A stretch of 20,926 nucleotides of DNA from a virus. The translations under genes and the position numbers were made by a program. This document shows, piece by piece, positions 13,333 through 20,736 of the stretch (within the stretch, counting starts at the first letter, position 1; every line of letters begins with the position of its first letter). The stretch spans positions 1 to 20,926 of the IMG/VR virus record IMGVR_UViG_3300047562_002719; one strand, 5' to 3'. Below the pieces are notes generated by a model. It did not search any database. It was not told where the DNA came from and saw only the letters and a program-made list of their open reading frames with translations.

Positions 13333-13957
13333 GATTATCTCCTAATACATGTAGCGCGTGGTTATAGTGTTTTATCCTATCATCTAAACCAATGGTTCCA
13401 CCGTTGATCCTCTTCGTGAGTGTCACGATGTCTCCCTTGTCTGCCCACTGGTTGAGTTTATTGGTTTCCCAAAACCAACATGCTGATTGTGCAGCACCCT
13501 CAAAAGTTTCAAGGTACTCAGATGCTTCTTCTACCGTAATCTCTAAGCTAGCAGCAAACCAACTATAGTTTTCTTTTCCTGTGAGTTGGATAAGTCCTCT
13601 ACCTCTGTATCGATAGCCATCTCCTGAACCTTCAGGTCCGTTACCCATACGATTGGCGTAGATACGGTTAGCGATAGCTTCTTGCTTATTTGGTCTCGTG
13701 GCATACTCTTGAGCGATCTCGTCGTTAGGAAAATACTTTGGAAACAGTTTCCTAAGAGTTTGCCATCTATAGTTAAGGTTTTCTTTAAGGATAGTAAAGT
13801 TAGCTGACTCGTGAGCACATTGAGCAACGAAGGCCGCGATACGTTCCTTAGTGTCGATCCCATAGTCCGGAAGAAGCTGTGACAACGCACCATGCCAATG
13901 TTTGACGTACTTATTTCTAGGGATCAATTGCTTTAGTTGTTCTTCTGTTAACTGCAT
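13325..13957 (-). CDS. Endolysin, glycoside hydrolase family 19
   Basis: This 210-aa chitinase/lysozyme-like enzyme cleaves peptidoglycan sugar chains. The family motifs are visible: AQCAHESANF with catalytic E50, a second acid at E59, YRYRGRGLIQLTGKENY (115-131) and KRINGG near the C-terminus. No signal peptide or anchor is seen, so export should depend on the adjacent holin. A strong AAGGAGG lies before ATG 13957. Confidence 0.9.
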   Translation of the reverse strand: MQLTEEQLKQLIPRNKYVKHWHGALSQLLPDYGIDTKERIAAFVAQCAHESANFTILKENLNYRWQTLRKLFPKYFPNDEIAQEYATRPNKQEAIANRIYANRMGNGPEGSGDGYRYRGRGLIQLTGKENYSWFAASLEITVEEASEYLETFEGAAQSACWFWETNKLNQWADKGDIVTLTKRINGGTIGLDDRIKHYNHALHVLGDNHG

Positions 13958-13967
13958 CTTCGCCTCC

Positions 13968-14234
13968 TTACTTTACACTCTCAAATATCTTCTTCTGTGT
14001 TTCGTACCATTCTATCCATGCATCAACCTTAACCGCACATTGGTAGTATATCGTATAGTTGTCTATGATAGTTTTAGAGACATCGCTTAACTGGACATTT
14101 TTAGGAAGCGACTTAAGTTCTGGGCATGCAGTAGTTGAATCTTTTCCTGGAGAATCTGGAAACTTTGGTTTTTGTGGAACTGTCATGCATCCAGAAAGTA
14201 ATAGGATAGTCGTGATAGCTATCAGTGTCTTCAT
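13968..14234 (-). CDS. o-spanin outer-membrane lipoprotein
   Basis: This 88-aa protein has a lipoprotein signal (LLLSGC, lipidated C16), a proline-rich linker (PQKPKFPDSPG) and a helical C-terminus ending YETQKKIFESVK. Partnered with the i-spanin encoded just upstream (4-nt overlap), it would span the periplasm and fuse the membranes in the last lysis step. The C-terminal motif with paired cysteines is shared by spanin-like proteins in marine T4-like phages. Assignment rests on lipobox and gene order. Confidence 0.75.
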   Translation of the reverse strand: MKTLIAITTILLLSGCMTVPQKPKFPDSPGKDSTTACPELKSLPKNVQLSDVSKTIIDNYTIYYQCAVKVDAWIEWYETQKKIFESVK

Positions 14235-14638
14235 TTCTTTGCTGCCTTATCATGTGCGATCACAAACTCTTCAGGTATCTCGCACCTATCGTTATACTTA
14301 ACGATCTCTCGATCTACATACTGGATTATGTCGTTGCCCTTCGTCTTATAGTATTCCTTCTTGACTACGACCTTCTCTACTATCTTAACGTTTTCTACAG
14401 CAGCCTTAGCTTCAGCTTCGGCTAAATCTTTCTCTAACTTAGCTAACTTAAGCTTCCATTCCTTTTCATTGTGGATGACACCACTCATGAAAAGCCCGAT
14501 AGCTATCAAAGATATCGATGCTGCTTGTATCAAAGACCTATAAGTGAATGGGAAGAATCTTGCTATCGCAAGACCAACTATACCCGCACCAAGTATACTA
14601 TAGAATACCCAATCCGGGATAAAGTTGATTATGTTCAC
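14231..14638 (-). CDS. i-spanin inner-membrane protein
   Basis: Two N-terminal hydrophobic segments (about 8-28 and 35-54) precede a periplasmic coiled coil (about 57-95, KLAKLEKDLAEAEAKAAVE). A basic C-terminal tail follows. This layout plus the overlap with the lipoprotein gene fits an i-spanin, although classical Rz has one membrane segment. It starts with GTG 14638, five bases after AAGG and overlapping the upstream stop (GTGA). Confidence 0.7.
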   Translation of the reverse strand: MNIINFIPDWVFYSILGAGIVGLAIARFFPFTYRSLIQAASISLIAIGLFMSGVIHNEKEWKLKLAKLEKDLAEAEAKAAVENVKIVEKVVVKKEYYKTKGNDIIQYVDREIVKYNDRCEIPEEFVIAHDKAAKK

Positions 14639-15171
14639 TGCACCTTAACTCCTACCATAGGGATCTTTTTGTTTCTCTTAAACATAAACCTATCGATCTC
14701 GTCTTTAGTAACCTTCTTCTTGATCGCAGGATAATCAGTCGATACTGCAGCTCCAGACCCAACAGCGTTGGTAGGAGCTTCTTCAACTAACGAGAAGTAA
14801 TCTTCTACGATCATCTCTTCTTCGATGAAGTGAACTCCACGTTCGATAGATTGTAGTACAGAATTAAAGTCATCTTCGCTTACTATAGTGCTGTTACGAT
14901 TTTCTTTTATGAGATAGTAAGCAGCTATCAAGCTACCAACATAACTCGATCCACCAGGAGCTAAAGCTATAAGTCTCTTTAGGTTAAATACTAACCTATG
15001 CAGAGCGGTATAAGAATCTTTCTCTTCGCTCTTCTTAAGATCCTTTAGCTTCTTAAGCTTATTCCCATCCTTATCGATTATCCCGTACTTGTAAGCATCG
15101 GTCTTCTCAAAGGGTGTAGTCAGCATGTAGAGTATCTTAAACGCTATCAAGTTATCGGTAAAGTTAGACAT
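14635..15171 (-). CDS. Conserved T4-like phage hypothetical (178 aa)
   Basis: The protein begins MSNFTDNLIAFKILYML and continues TPFEKTDAYKYGIIDKDG, then KDLKKSEEKDSYTALHRLV, NLKRLIALAPGG. This pattern I know from many marine T4-like phages without an assigned function. The C-terminal third is acidic, then ends in a basic RFMFKRNKKIP segment. No membrane segments or enzyme motifs are seen. It overlaps the i-spanin start by 4 nt and shares one base with the preceding gene. Confidence 0.75.
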   Translation of the reverse strand: MSNFTDNLIAFKILYMLTTPFEKTDAYKYGIIDKDGNKLKKLKDLKKSEEKDSYTALHRLVFNLKRLIALAPGGSSYVGSLIAAYYLIKENRNSTIVSEDDFNSVLQSIERGVHFIEEEMIVEDYFSLVEEAPTNAVGSGAAVSTDYPAIKKKVTKDEIDRFMFKRNKKIPMVGVKVQ

Positions 15172-15536
15172 CAGATCTTCCTTAGTTCTTCTACAGTTTT
15201 CTTATCGAGTGGTATATCGGAAATGACGATGTTTCCTACGCGCTCTCCAACCTTATTTAGATATATCAGGAATGTAGTTATCACAGGCCAAAACTCCTTC
15301 TCTATCTTAAGATAGAGCATATCACATAAAGCTTCTCCAAATAAGTTTGAAAGAACTATTATGTGGTTGAGTATCAGCCGTTCCTTAAGATCTCCAGTTT
15401 TTGCATACCGATACAAAAGCTTCTTGATATACAAGAACCTTTTTAAATCTTCGTTGAACTCATCTATCGTCTGACATTGCGGGTTATCGTAATGATGCAT
15501 CGCATACAATACGAAATTTTCTTCAGTTAATTTCAT
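15171..15536 (-). CDS. Conserved T4-like phage hypothetical (121 aa, DUF7207-like)
   Basis: The N-terminus MKLTEENFVLYAMHHYDNPQC and the core LKERLILNHIIVLSNLFGEAL match a small helical family common in marine T4-like phages (I recall DUF7207). Function is unknown. The ATG at 15536 lies 7 nt after a GC-rich terminator-like hairpin and has no free SD, which is unusual in this window. Confidence 0.8.
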   Translation of the reverse strand: MKLTEENFVLYAMHHYDNPQCQTIDEFNEDLKRFLYIKKLLYRYAKTGDLKERLILNHIIVLSNLFGEALCDMLYLKIEKEFWPVITTFLIYLNKVGERVGNIVISDIPLDKKTVEELRKI

Positions 15537-15539
15537 AGT

Positions 15540-15563
15540 AAAGGGGGAGCCTGAGCTCCCCCA
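15540..15563 (-). terminator. GC-rich hairpin, terminator-like
   Basis: On the minus strand GGGGGAGC-TCAG-GCTCCCCC forms a perfect 8-bp stem followed by TTTT then ACTATG. It closes the Ig-domain protein gene 3 nt after its stop region and abuts the next start codon. Its core and loop resemble the terminator at 336-363. The short U-run suggests partial termination. Confidence 0.6.
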
Positions 15564-15566
15564 TCA

Positions 15567-16367
15567 TTACACAGTAACTGTCAATACAGCCGTGTCTGAA
15601 GTGACGTCGGTAGCACCAGAGCTTGATACTACGACGCGATAGACATCTCCATCGTCATCTGCAGCAACCGTGTTACCAGTCGTGTACGAAGCACTCGTCG
15701 CACCAACGATGTCAGCCCAAGCACCGGCACCACTTTCTTGCTTCTGCCACTGATACGTGAGTGAAGCTGTCGGAGAAACCGTAGCTGTCACGCTGAATGT
15801 AGCTGTTGCACCTTCAGCAACTTCAGCTGCTTCTGGTTGAGCGGTGATAGTGATGGTTCTGTCGATCACCGTAGCGTCATCTGATGCGTCGCCAGAATCT
15901 GCGACTGCAACGTCCATCGCGACTAGCAATTCTGCCTTGTGACGGGTCGCTGAACCAGAATCAGTATACGTCTTATAGAGCCACCAACCTGGGGAGTTTA
16001 AACCCTTAGCGATGTTCTCGGCTTGCTGTGACTCTTCACGGTCAACGAAGAAGATCTCTCCGTCTGCGTATGCTGCAGCACGGAATACTGCTTCTGCTGT
16101 AGCAGCACCAGAACCAAACGTCACGGTGATCGTGTCAGCTGCTGTGTATCCAGCTCCTGGGTTGGTGATGGTAACTGCGGTTACTACACCATCAGTGATA
16201 GTTGCTGTAGCAGTTGCCTGAGTTCCGCTGTCTGGAGCAGAAATCGTAACGCTTGGAGCTGAACCGTATCCAGTACCTCCGTCTGTCACGTTAACTGCTA
16301 CGATCTGTCCCCTGTCGAGGTACTTTGGCTTGCTGATATTTGCGTCTGTTTTTCCCCATAGGGCCAT
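15567..16367 (-). CDS. Ig-domain virion decoration/structural protein (266 aa)
   Basis: It begins MALWGKTDANISKPKYL. Two glycine-rich beta repeats follow at about 23-95 (VTDGGTGYGSAPSVTIS, then ITNPGAGYTAADTITVTF). A conserved middle has PGWWLYKTYTDSGSATRHKAE, and a C-terminal Ig-like domain (about 170-266) has LTYQWQKQES. Comparable proteins with the MALWG start are structural in marine myoviruses. Composition is more GC-rich than the neighbours, as often for abundant virion proteins. GAGGAG precedes the ATG. Confidence 0.8.
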   Translation of the reverse strand: MALWGKTDANISKPKYLDRGQIVAVNVTDGGTGYGSAPSVTISAPDSGTQATATATITDGVVTAVTITNPGAGYTAADTITVTFGSGAATAEAVFRAAAYADGEIFFVDREESQQAENIAKGLNSPGWWLYKTYTDSGSATRHKAELLVAMDVAVADSGDASDDATVIDRTITITAQPEAAEVAEGATATFSVTATVSPTASLTYQWQKQESGAGAWADIVGATSASYTTGNTVAADDDGDVYRVVVSSSGATDVTSDTAVLTVTV

Positions 16368-16392
16368 TTTTCTTCTCCTCTATTTTTTAATC

Positions 16393-17715
16393 TTAAGCGT
16401 TGTCAGGGTTATGCTTTTCAGCATGAACATCATGATCTTTGCTAATCTTCTTCAGATGACCTGGATCGATTTTGTTCGTATGAACCAATGGTTTATTATC
16501 ACTATAATGTGAATGTGGCATCTTGCTAATACTATGAACAACCGTGCCAGATGCATCTCTGATGTCACGGAATGAAGCACCATCATGGTCATGGTCAGTA
16601 GTCGCTGTGTACTTATGTCCATCAACTTCATGGTGAGTAACAATCCTGGTATGAGTATCACCATAAGCGGATGCACCTTTATGGCGACCAGTCACTACTG
16701 GTTTACCAACGATAGACTCTTCTAGTTCGACTTCTTCAGGTAATTTACTTTTAGGTCCGGTTATTTTAGCCTTGGACTTAAGAGTAGCCTTTAGGAATCG
16801 TTGAGATGCTCCTGCGCGATGGGCAAGTTCATCTCTATTATAGTTGCCACTTTCTTTACCGTCTCTTCCGAGTATGACTTTCCTTGGTGCCTCTTCATCA
16901 TCGTCATGAGCACTGCTGCGCCAAGTTTTGCCTTCTAGGTCATCCCGACGCCATTTAGCAGCTTCCGTTACATCAAGCTCGACTTCTTCAGGTAATTTAC
17001 CTTTAGGGCCGGTGATAACGCCTCCAAACCCCGCTTTAGATTTGGACTTAAGCATATGCTTTAAGTGCTGTTGAGCTGATATTTCCGATTTTGTAGGCAC
17101 TCCCTTTTTGGTCATGCGCTTATTCATATCAGCCTTTGAGCGGTAATTGCCTGGACGATGTGAGAGTTCATCTTGGTCGTAGTTATCAACGTCTTTACCA
17201 TCTCTTCCAAGTATGATTTTGTCGGGTGACATTTCACCATCGTCCCAGTCTCTACTACGCCAAGTTTTGCCTTCTAGATCATCTCGACGCCATTTAGCAG
17301 CTTCATCGAGCTCTACTTCCTCTACGCTCTCTGACATCGCAACTAGCGTCTCTTCATCTAGGGTTTCTAGAAAAGTATCGATATCCTCTTCATTCTCAAG
17401 CTGCTCGAGGATCTCAAATGCTTCAGCAACCTTTCTCTTGGTGTAAGTACCATACTTTCCAGGAGGACGACCACGCCCTCTCTTTACTGCTGGTTCTGCT
17501 GGTTTAGTTGGCTCTGCAGCTTCGTCGTCTTTATCAAACCTACGAGTTGCAATGACTCCTGTAGCAGTCGTCTTGATATCGTGACGATTTCCCTTAGTCA
17601 TGGTACCAGGTTTAGCTTTCGCGCTACGATCGGTATCGGGGAAAGCCTTCTTATATTCAGGAGTTCCTGGCCATAGGACGCCAGCTTCCTGCATAAGTTC
17701 TTTAAATGTCTTCAT
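16393..17715 (-). CDS. Modular charged protein with AT-hook and tandem repeat (440 aa)
   Basis: No single family is recognised. It starts MKTFKELMQEAG. Residues 78-89 (VKRGRGRPPGKYG region) match an AT-hook, which binds the minor groove of AT-rich DNA. Two imperfect repeats follow, beginning EEVELDEAAKWRRDDLEGK (132) and EEVELDVTEAAKWRRDDL (243), each with KIILGRDGK or KVILGRDGK and DEL.HR. A third EEVELEES begins a histidine-rich C-terminal module (DHDHDG, HSHYSDN). The L-x-E linkers resemble T4 prohead-protease sites. A capsid-internal, DNA-contacting protein is inferred. Confidence 0.7.
   Translation of the reverse strand: MKTFKELMQEAGVLWPGTPEYKKAFPDTDRSAKAKPGTMTKGNRHDIKTTATGVIATRRFDKDDEAAEPTKPAEPAVKRGRGRPPGKYGTYTKRKVAEAFEILEQLENEEDIDTFLETLDEETLVAMSESVEEVELDEAAKWRRDDLEGKTWRSRDWDDGEMSPDKIILGRDGKDVDNYDQDELSHRPGNYRSKADMNKRMTKKGVPTKSEISAQQHLKHMLKSKSKAGFGGVITGPKGKLPEEVELDVTEAAKWRRDDLEGKTWRSSAHDDDEEAPRKVILGRDGKESGNYNRDELAHRAGASQRFLKATLKSKAKITGPKSKLPEEVELEESIVGKPVVTGRHKGASAYGDTHTRIVTHHEVDGHKYTATTDHDHDGASFRDIRDASGTVVHSISKMPHSHYSDNKPLVHTNKIDPGHLKKISKDHDVHAEKHNPDNA
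16735..17322 (-). repeat. Two tandem coding repeats in the 440-aa gene
   Basis: Repeat 1 covers about 17322-16990 and repeat 2 about 16989-16735. Both encode the AAKWRRDDLEGKTWRS motif, an acidic stretch, ILGRDGK, NY-DEL-HR, and a KSK-ITGPK-KLPEEVEL ending. The protein identity is high but the spacing differs (111 against 85 residues), so repeat 2 has lost an internal segment. The DNA copies have diverged. Confidence 0.75.
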
Positions 17716-17744
17716 GAAAGATGTCCTTAGTTGTGTTGGGTTTA

Positions 17745-18569
17745 TTATTCTGAATACGAACGATTGCTCTTTGGGTCATGACCACCTAATGGGTATGTTT
17801 TCTCTGGCCCTGAAGTCTTGTATTCAGGTTTCTTCATGGTTTTATATAAGCGATCAGTATAGGCTCCGATACCCTTATCACGTTTATTTACTGTTTCACG
17901 GGCCTTTTGTTTTTCTTCAGGAGATTTCCAATACTGTCGTGTAGTATTCTCGGCATCCTTGCGACTAACTTCTGCCTTATGCATGTAGTCTTTCTTGCGA
18001 AGATAGTCCATTGAAACTTCATCAACTTGTTCGGCTTCTTCCGCCACATCTTCCTTTAGACGCTTGCCAGCAATGACTTTAACACCATTGATTTCTAAGG
18101 GATACCAATCGTTGGCGGATAATCTACTAAACAGATCTTCTATAGAGTCAGCCTTCACTTTCATTTTTGTTGGCTTCTTTAGTGCGTTGCCTTTGTCGAG
18201 TGCTACGACTTTATAAATCTGTTGAGAGCCTTCCATCACATCTTCAACTTCTTCCTTCACATCTTTCTTCTTAGCATCGATCCGTGCACGAGCTGCCATG
18301 ATACGATCTTGAAGACTTCCCTTCTTAGCAGGCTCTGTTCCAGGTCTGCTTGCATTTCTTGGGCGTGCAGCGTGCATGGATCCCTCATCTAGTTCAGCTT
18401 CTTCCATCGTAGGTTTCGTCTTCTTACGAAGATGCATGAAGTCTTCAGCGTCGATCTTACCGTTCTTGTTCATGTCGATCTTATGCTGATCACCCTTAAG
18501 CTTTTCCTTTAGACAAGAACGTGATCTGTTGATCATCTCGAGAATCTGTTGAAATTCTACTTGAGTCAT
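17745..18569 (-). CDS. Modular protein with EF-hand loop (274 aa)
   Basis: Residues 32-43 (DMNKNGKIDAED) form a canonical EF-hand calcium loop: D1, N3, N5, G6, I8, D9, D12. Modules are separated by acidic linkers (MEEAELDEGS, KEEVEDVMEGS, VAEEAEQVDEVS). One module (about 116-171) ends WYPLEINGVKVIAGKRL and looks like a small alpha/beta fold. The C-terminal part is basic. I chose ATG 18569 because AGGAG lies 8 nt upstream; an in-frame ATG at 18614 overlaps the previous stop but has poor spacing. Likely a virion component alongside its two neighbours (inference). Confidence 0.72.
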   Translation of the reverse strand: MTQVEFQQILEMINRSRSCLKEKLKGDQHKIDMNKNGKIDAEDFMHLRKKTKPTMEEAELDEGSMHAARPRNASRPGTEPAKKGSLQDRIMAARARIDAKKKDVKEEVEDVMEGSQQIYKVVALDKGNALKKPTKMKVKADSIEDLFSRLSANDWYPLEINGVKVIAGKRLKEDVAEEAEQVDEVSMDYLRKKDYMHKAEVSRKDAENTTRQYWKSPEEKQKARETVNKRDKGIGAYTDRLYKTMKKPEYKTSGPEKTYPLGGHDPKSNRSYSE

Positions 18570-18610
18570 ATATGTTCTCCTATTTTTATACTTTTGAGAT
18601 TGAGATTGAC

Positions 18611-19495
18611 TCATCCCTTCTTCATCTTTTCGATCTCATCAGCGGTTTTGCCCATGTACTTCTGGCGAAGCTTCGCTGCATCAATATTTTTCTTGAATTT
18701 AGCTGCTAATTCTGGATCAGCGCGTAACATCCAACCTGGACGATGGTTACCCTTACCTGTGTATGGTGCTTCGTCGAGTTCTTCATTTGTGAACTTTACT
18801 CTTGGCTTACCATCAGAGGCATGCTCCCAACCTTTTGCCCATTGTGCTGCGCCTTCAGAACCTTCTTTATATGGGTTGTGTTGACGAGTCTTCTTTTGTC
18901 CATGTGCGTCGTATCCAGCGTGATATGGGTGTTGAGTCTTGCTTTCTTCCATCACGTAGACTCTACTGTGACCGTTCTTCTTAGCCCATTGTTGAGCTGA
19001 CTTCTTAGCGTCAGAGAATGATCCTCTTGCAGAGTGAACTTGTGATTCGTCTTTATAGTCAACGCTTCCCATCGGCTTATGTGTAAACATCCATGTGCCG
19101 TTACCACCAGAAGCTTTCTTTCCATGAGATCTCATATAACGATCATGAGAAACTTCAACAGCCTCATCGAGTAGAGCGCATTCTCTGACGCGATCGATCA
19201 TCTCTGCGAGTGATTCAACCTCTTCTTTGACCGCGCCTCGCTTAGCAGCATAGTATGCCCCAAGAGCCATGTTGATGCGCTTCTTCTTGCTCTTACCCTC
19301 AAACTTAGGGTCATCCGACTTAACAAAATCAGAAATCCACTTAGAAGCAGGATCGTCTTTACTTAAGACTTCATTGACTACGTTTGTTTTACGCATTGGC
19401 TCTTCTTCTCCCTTATTGAACACGATCTTGTGTGCTCTTACTTTTCTACCGCTTTTATTAAGCTTATATTCTGCAGTATCTTGAACGTCTGGCAT
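18611..19495 (-). CDS. Modular charged protein with RMF/CrpP-like motif (294 aa)
   Basis: Several short modules are joined by acidic linkers (KEEVESLAEM, CALLDEAVEV, NEELDEAPY). One contains AGYDAHG...QHNPY...AAQWAKGWEHA (about 194-226), the G-A-NPY-W-GW pattern of ribosome-modulation-factor and CrpP-like domains. The C-terminal module reads APYTGKGNHRPGWMLR. The ATG at 19495 is preceded by AAGGAG; the adjacent GTG at 19498 is the alternative. It groups with the two downstream modular proteins. Function is not known. Confidence 0.7.
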   Translation of the reverse strand: MPDVQDTAEYKLNKSGRKVRAHKIVFNKGEEEPMRKTNVVNEVLSKDDPASKWISDFVKSDDPKFEGKSKKKRINMALGAYYAAKRGAVKEEVESLAEMIDRVRECALLDEAVEVSHDRYMRSHGKKASGGNGTWMFTHKPMGSVDYKDESQVHSARGSFSDAKKSAQQWAKKNGHSRVYVMEESKTQHPYHAGYDAHGQKKTRQHNPYKEGSEGAAQWAKGWEHASDGKPRVKFTNEELDEAPYTGKGNHRPGWMLRADPELAAKFKKNIDAAKLRQKYMGKTADEIEKMKKG

Positions 19496-19513
19496 CACGC
19501 TCTCCTTTATTTA

Positions 19514-19972
19514 TTAAGCCGATGATTTCATCGAAGATCTAATCATCCATCTATGTTTCTTATGCACACCCAACCTAGATGCGATGTAGTCTGCTAAACC
19601 TTGTTCATTAGCTTCGTTCGCGAGTGTGAAAGCTTTGTTCAAAGCATCGATCACTGTGGTATTATCGTTATCAAGCTCTTGAAGCATCTGCATCAACTTA
19701 GAGCTTCCAACAGCGACTTCAGCTTGAGGCATACTCATGCTTTTATCTGCATAAAGCTCTACGATAGAGAAGGGAGCAGGATAGTTTAACTTTCTGATCT
19801 CTTCTGCAGTCTCATCGATAGATGCGTGGATCTCTTCATATAAGTCCCCAAAGAACTCATGATACTGACTAAACATCACGCCTTCTACGTTCCAGTGAAA
19901 CGCGTGAGCTTTAAAGTACATCAAGAACGAGTCAGCTAAGACAGTTCTCATCGCTTGTGCTAGTTGTTCCAT
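19514..19972 (-). CDS. Dps-like ferritin
   Basis: This 152-aa four-helix protein contains HWNVEGVMFSQYHEFF and SIDETAEEIR. Spacing of H26, H38, D53 and E57 equals that of the E. coli Dps inter-subunit ferroxidase ligands (H51, H63, D78, E82). It should oxidise and store iron and perhaps protect DNA. It sits among virion-type genes rather than metabolic ones. SD GAGGA precedes ATG 19972. The C-terminal tail is basic (HKKHRWMIRSSMK), which could bind DNA. Confidence 0.85.
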   Translation of the reverse strand: MEQLAQAMRTVLADSFLMYFKAHAFHWNVEGVMFSQYHEFFGDLYEEIHASIDETAEEIRKLNYPAPFSIVELYADKSMSMPQAEVAVGSSKLMQMLQELDNDNTTVIDALNKAFTLANEANEQGLADYIASRLGVHKKHRWMIRSSMKSSA

Positions 19973-19984
19973 ATCTTATCCTCT

Positions 19985-20464
19985 TTATGAACCTACAGCG
20001 TTTACGTCATCATAAACACTAAATTGTGCAGTCTCTAACTTAGAAGTCCATCCTGCTTTACGAAGCTTTAATATGCAGTGTCCAGGACCATCAAAGATTA
20101 GTCTTATGTCTTTATTTGCGTATACCCTGTCACTAAAATCTCCGTACTCGTATGCTCCAGCACCGATGAGGTAATAGTGACCGTGAAGTACTGGACCAGT
20201 TGGGTTTATTATCCGTGTGATGTCGAGCTGCTTATCTTTCTTTAACCCCCACCAAATTCCAGTTATGAATACTCTGGATCCAGTATACTCGACGAAGCCT
20301 CCTCCAGTTTCGTCTGGAACACTTGTAGGAGCAGTGTATACTTCTGTAGGCTTCGTCATGTCGTTCTCTAAGCTAAGGTCGACACTACCTCCTGCAGAAT
20401 CTGTGACGTAACACTTGAATACGATCTCGCTTTCGGTATGCTTGATGATGTGTTTTAATGACAT
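19985..20464 (-). CDS. Probable structural protein (159 aa)
   Basis: It begins MSLKHIIKHTESEIVFKCYV and is rich in predicted beta strands with G/W segments (FITGIWWGLKK) and a C-terminal LIFDGPGHCILKLRKAGW. The N-terminal LKHIIKxTExE pattern is known from small structural-type proteins of marine T4-like phages. No enzymatic motif is seen. AGGAAA precedes the ATG. Confidence 0.7.
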   Translation of the reverse strand: MSLKHIIKHTESEIVFKCYVTDSAGGSVDLSLENDMTKPTEVYTAPTSVPDETGGGFVEYTGSRVFITGIWWGLKKDKQLDITRIINPTGPVLHGHYYLIGAGAYEYGDFSDRVYANKDIRLIFDGPGHCILKLRKAGWTSKLETAQFSVYDDVNAVGS

Positions 20465-20466
20465 GG

Positions 20467-20736
20467 TTATTTCCTATGTTTTTCTATCTCGACCACTAAA
20501 TCTTCTTTAGCAACCTTTGTCTTTATGATCCTGTGAAACGTCATCGCAGGTATATGTATCACGTCACCTACATGCAGCGTATAAGGAAGCTGATCATCAT
20601 GTTGAAACTGCCACCCGCTTCCACCCTTTACCTTTACGATCCGATCTTCTTCGTCTCTATGCCAAACTAATTCATCTTCATCGACGCCAGATCTAAAGAC
20701 CCTAGTCGACCCGCTTTCAAGATATGGCTTCACCAA
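20467..20736 (-). CDS. Cupin-fold protein (89 aa)
   Basis: A small double-stranded beta-helix protein. WHRDEEDRIVKVKGGSGW followed by LHVGDVIHIPAMTFHRI is the two-motif cupin pattern, with histidines and acids able to bind a metal. Small cupins of this kind recur in marine T4-like phages with unknown role. The start is TTG 20736 or GTG 20733; both follow a GGAGGGG stretch at long spacing and overlap the previous stop. Confidence 0.75.
   Translation of the reverse strand: MVKPYLESGSTRVFRSGVDEDELVWHRDEEDRIVKVKGGSGWQFQHDDQLPYTLHVGDVIHIPAMTFHRIIKTKVAKEDLVVEIEKHRK

Noticed and set aside
19508-19515. AATAAATA octamer between the ferritin and 294-aa genes
   Set aside because: The start site would remove most of the SD of the next gene; it more likely reflects TAA stop plus AT-rich spacer.
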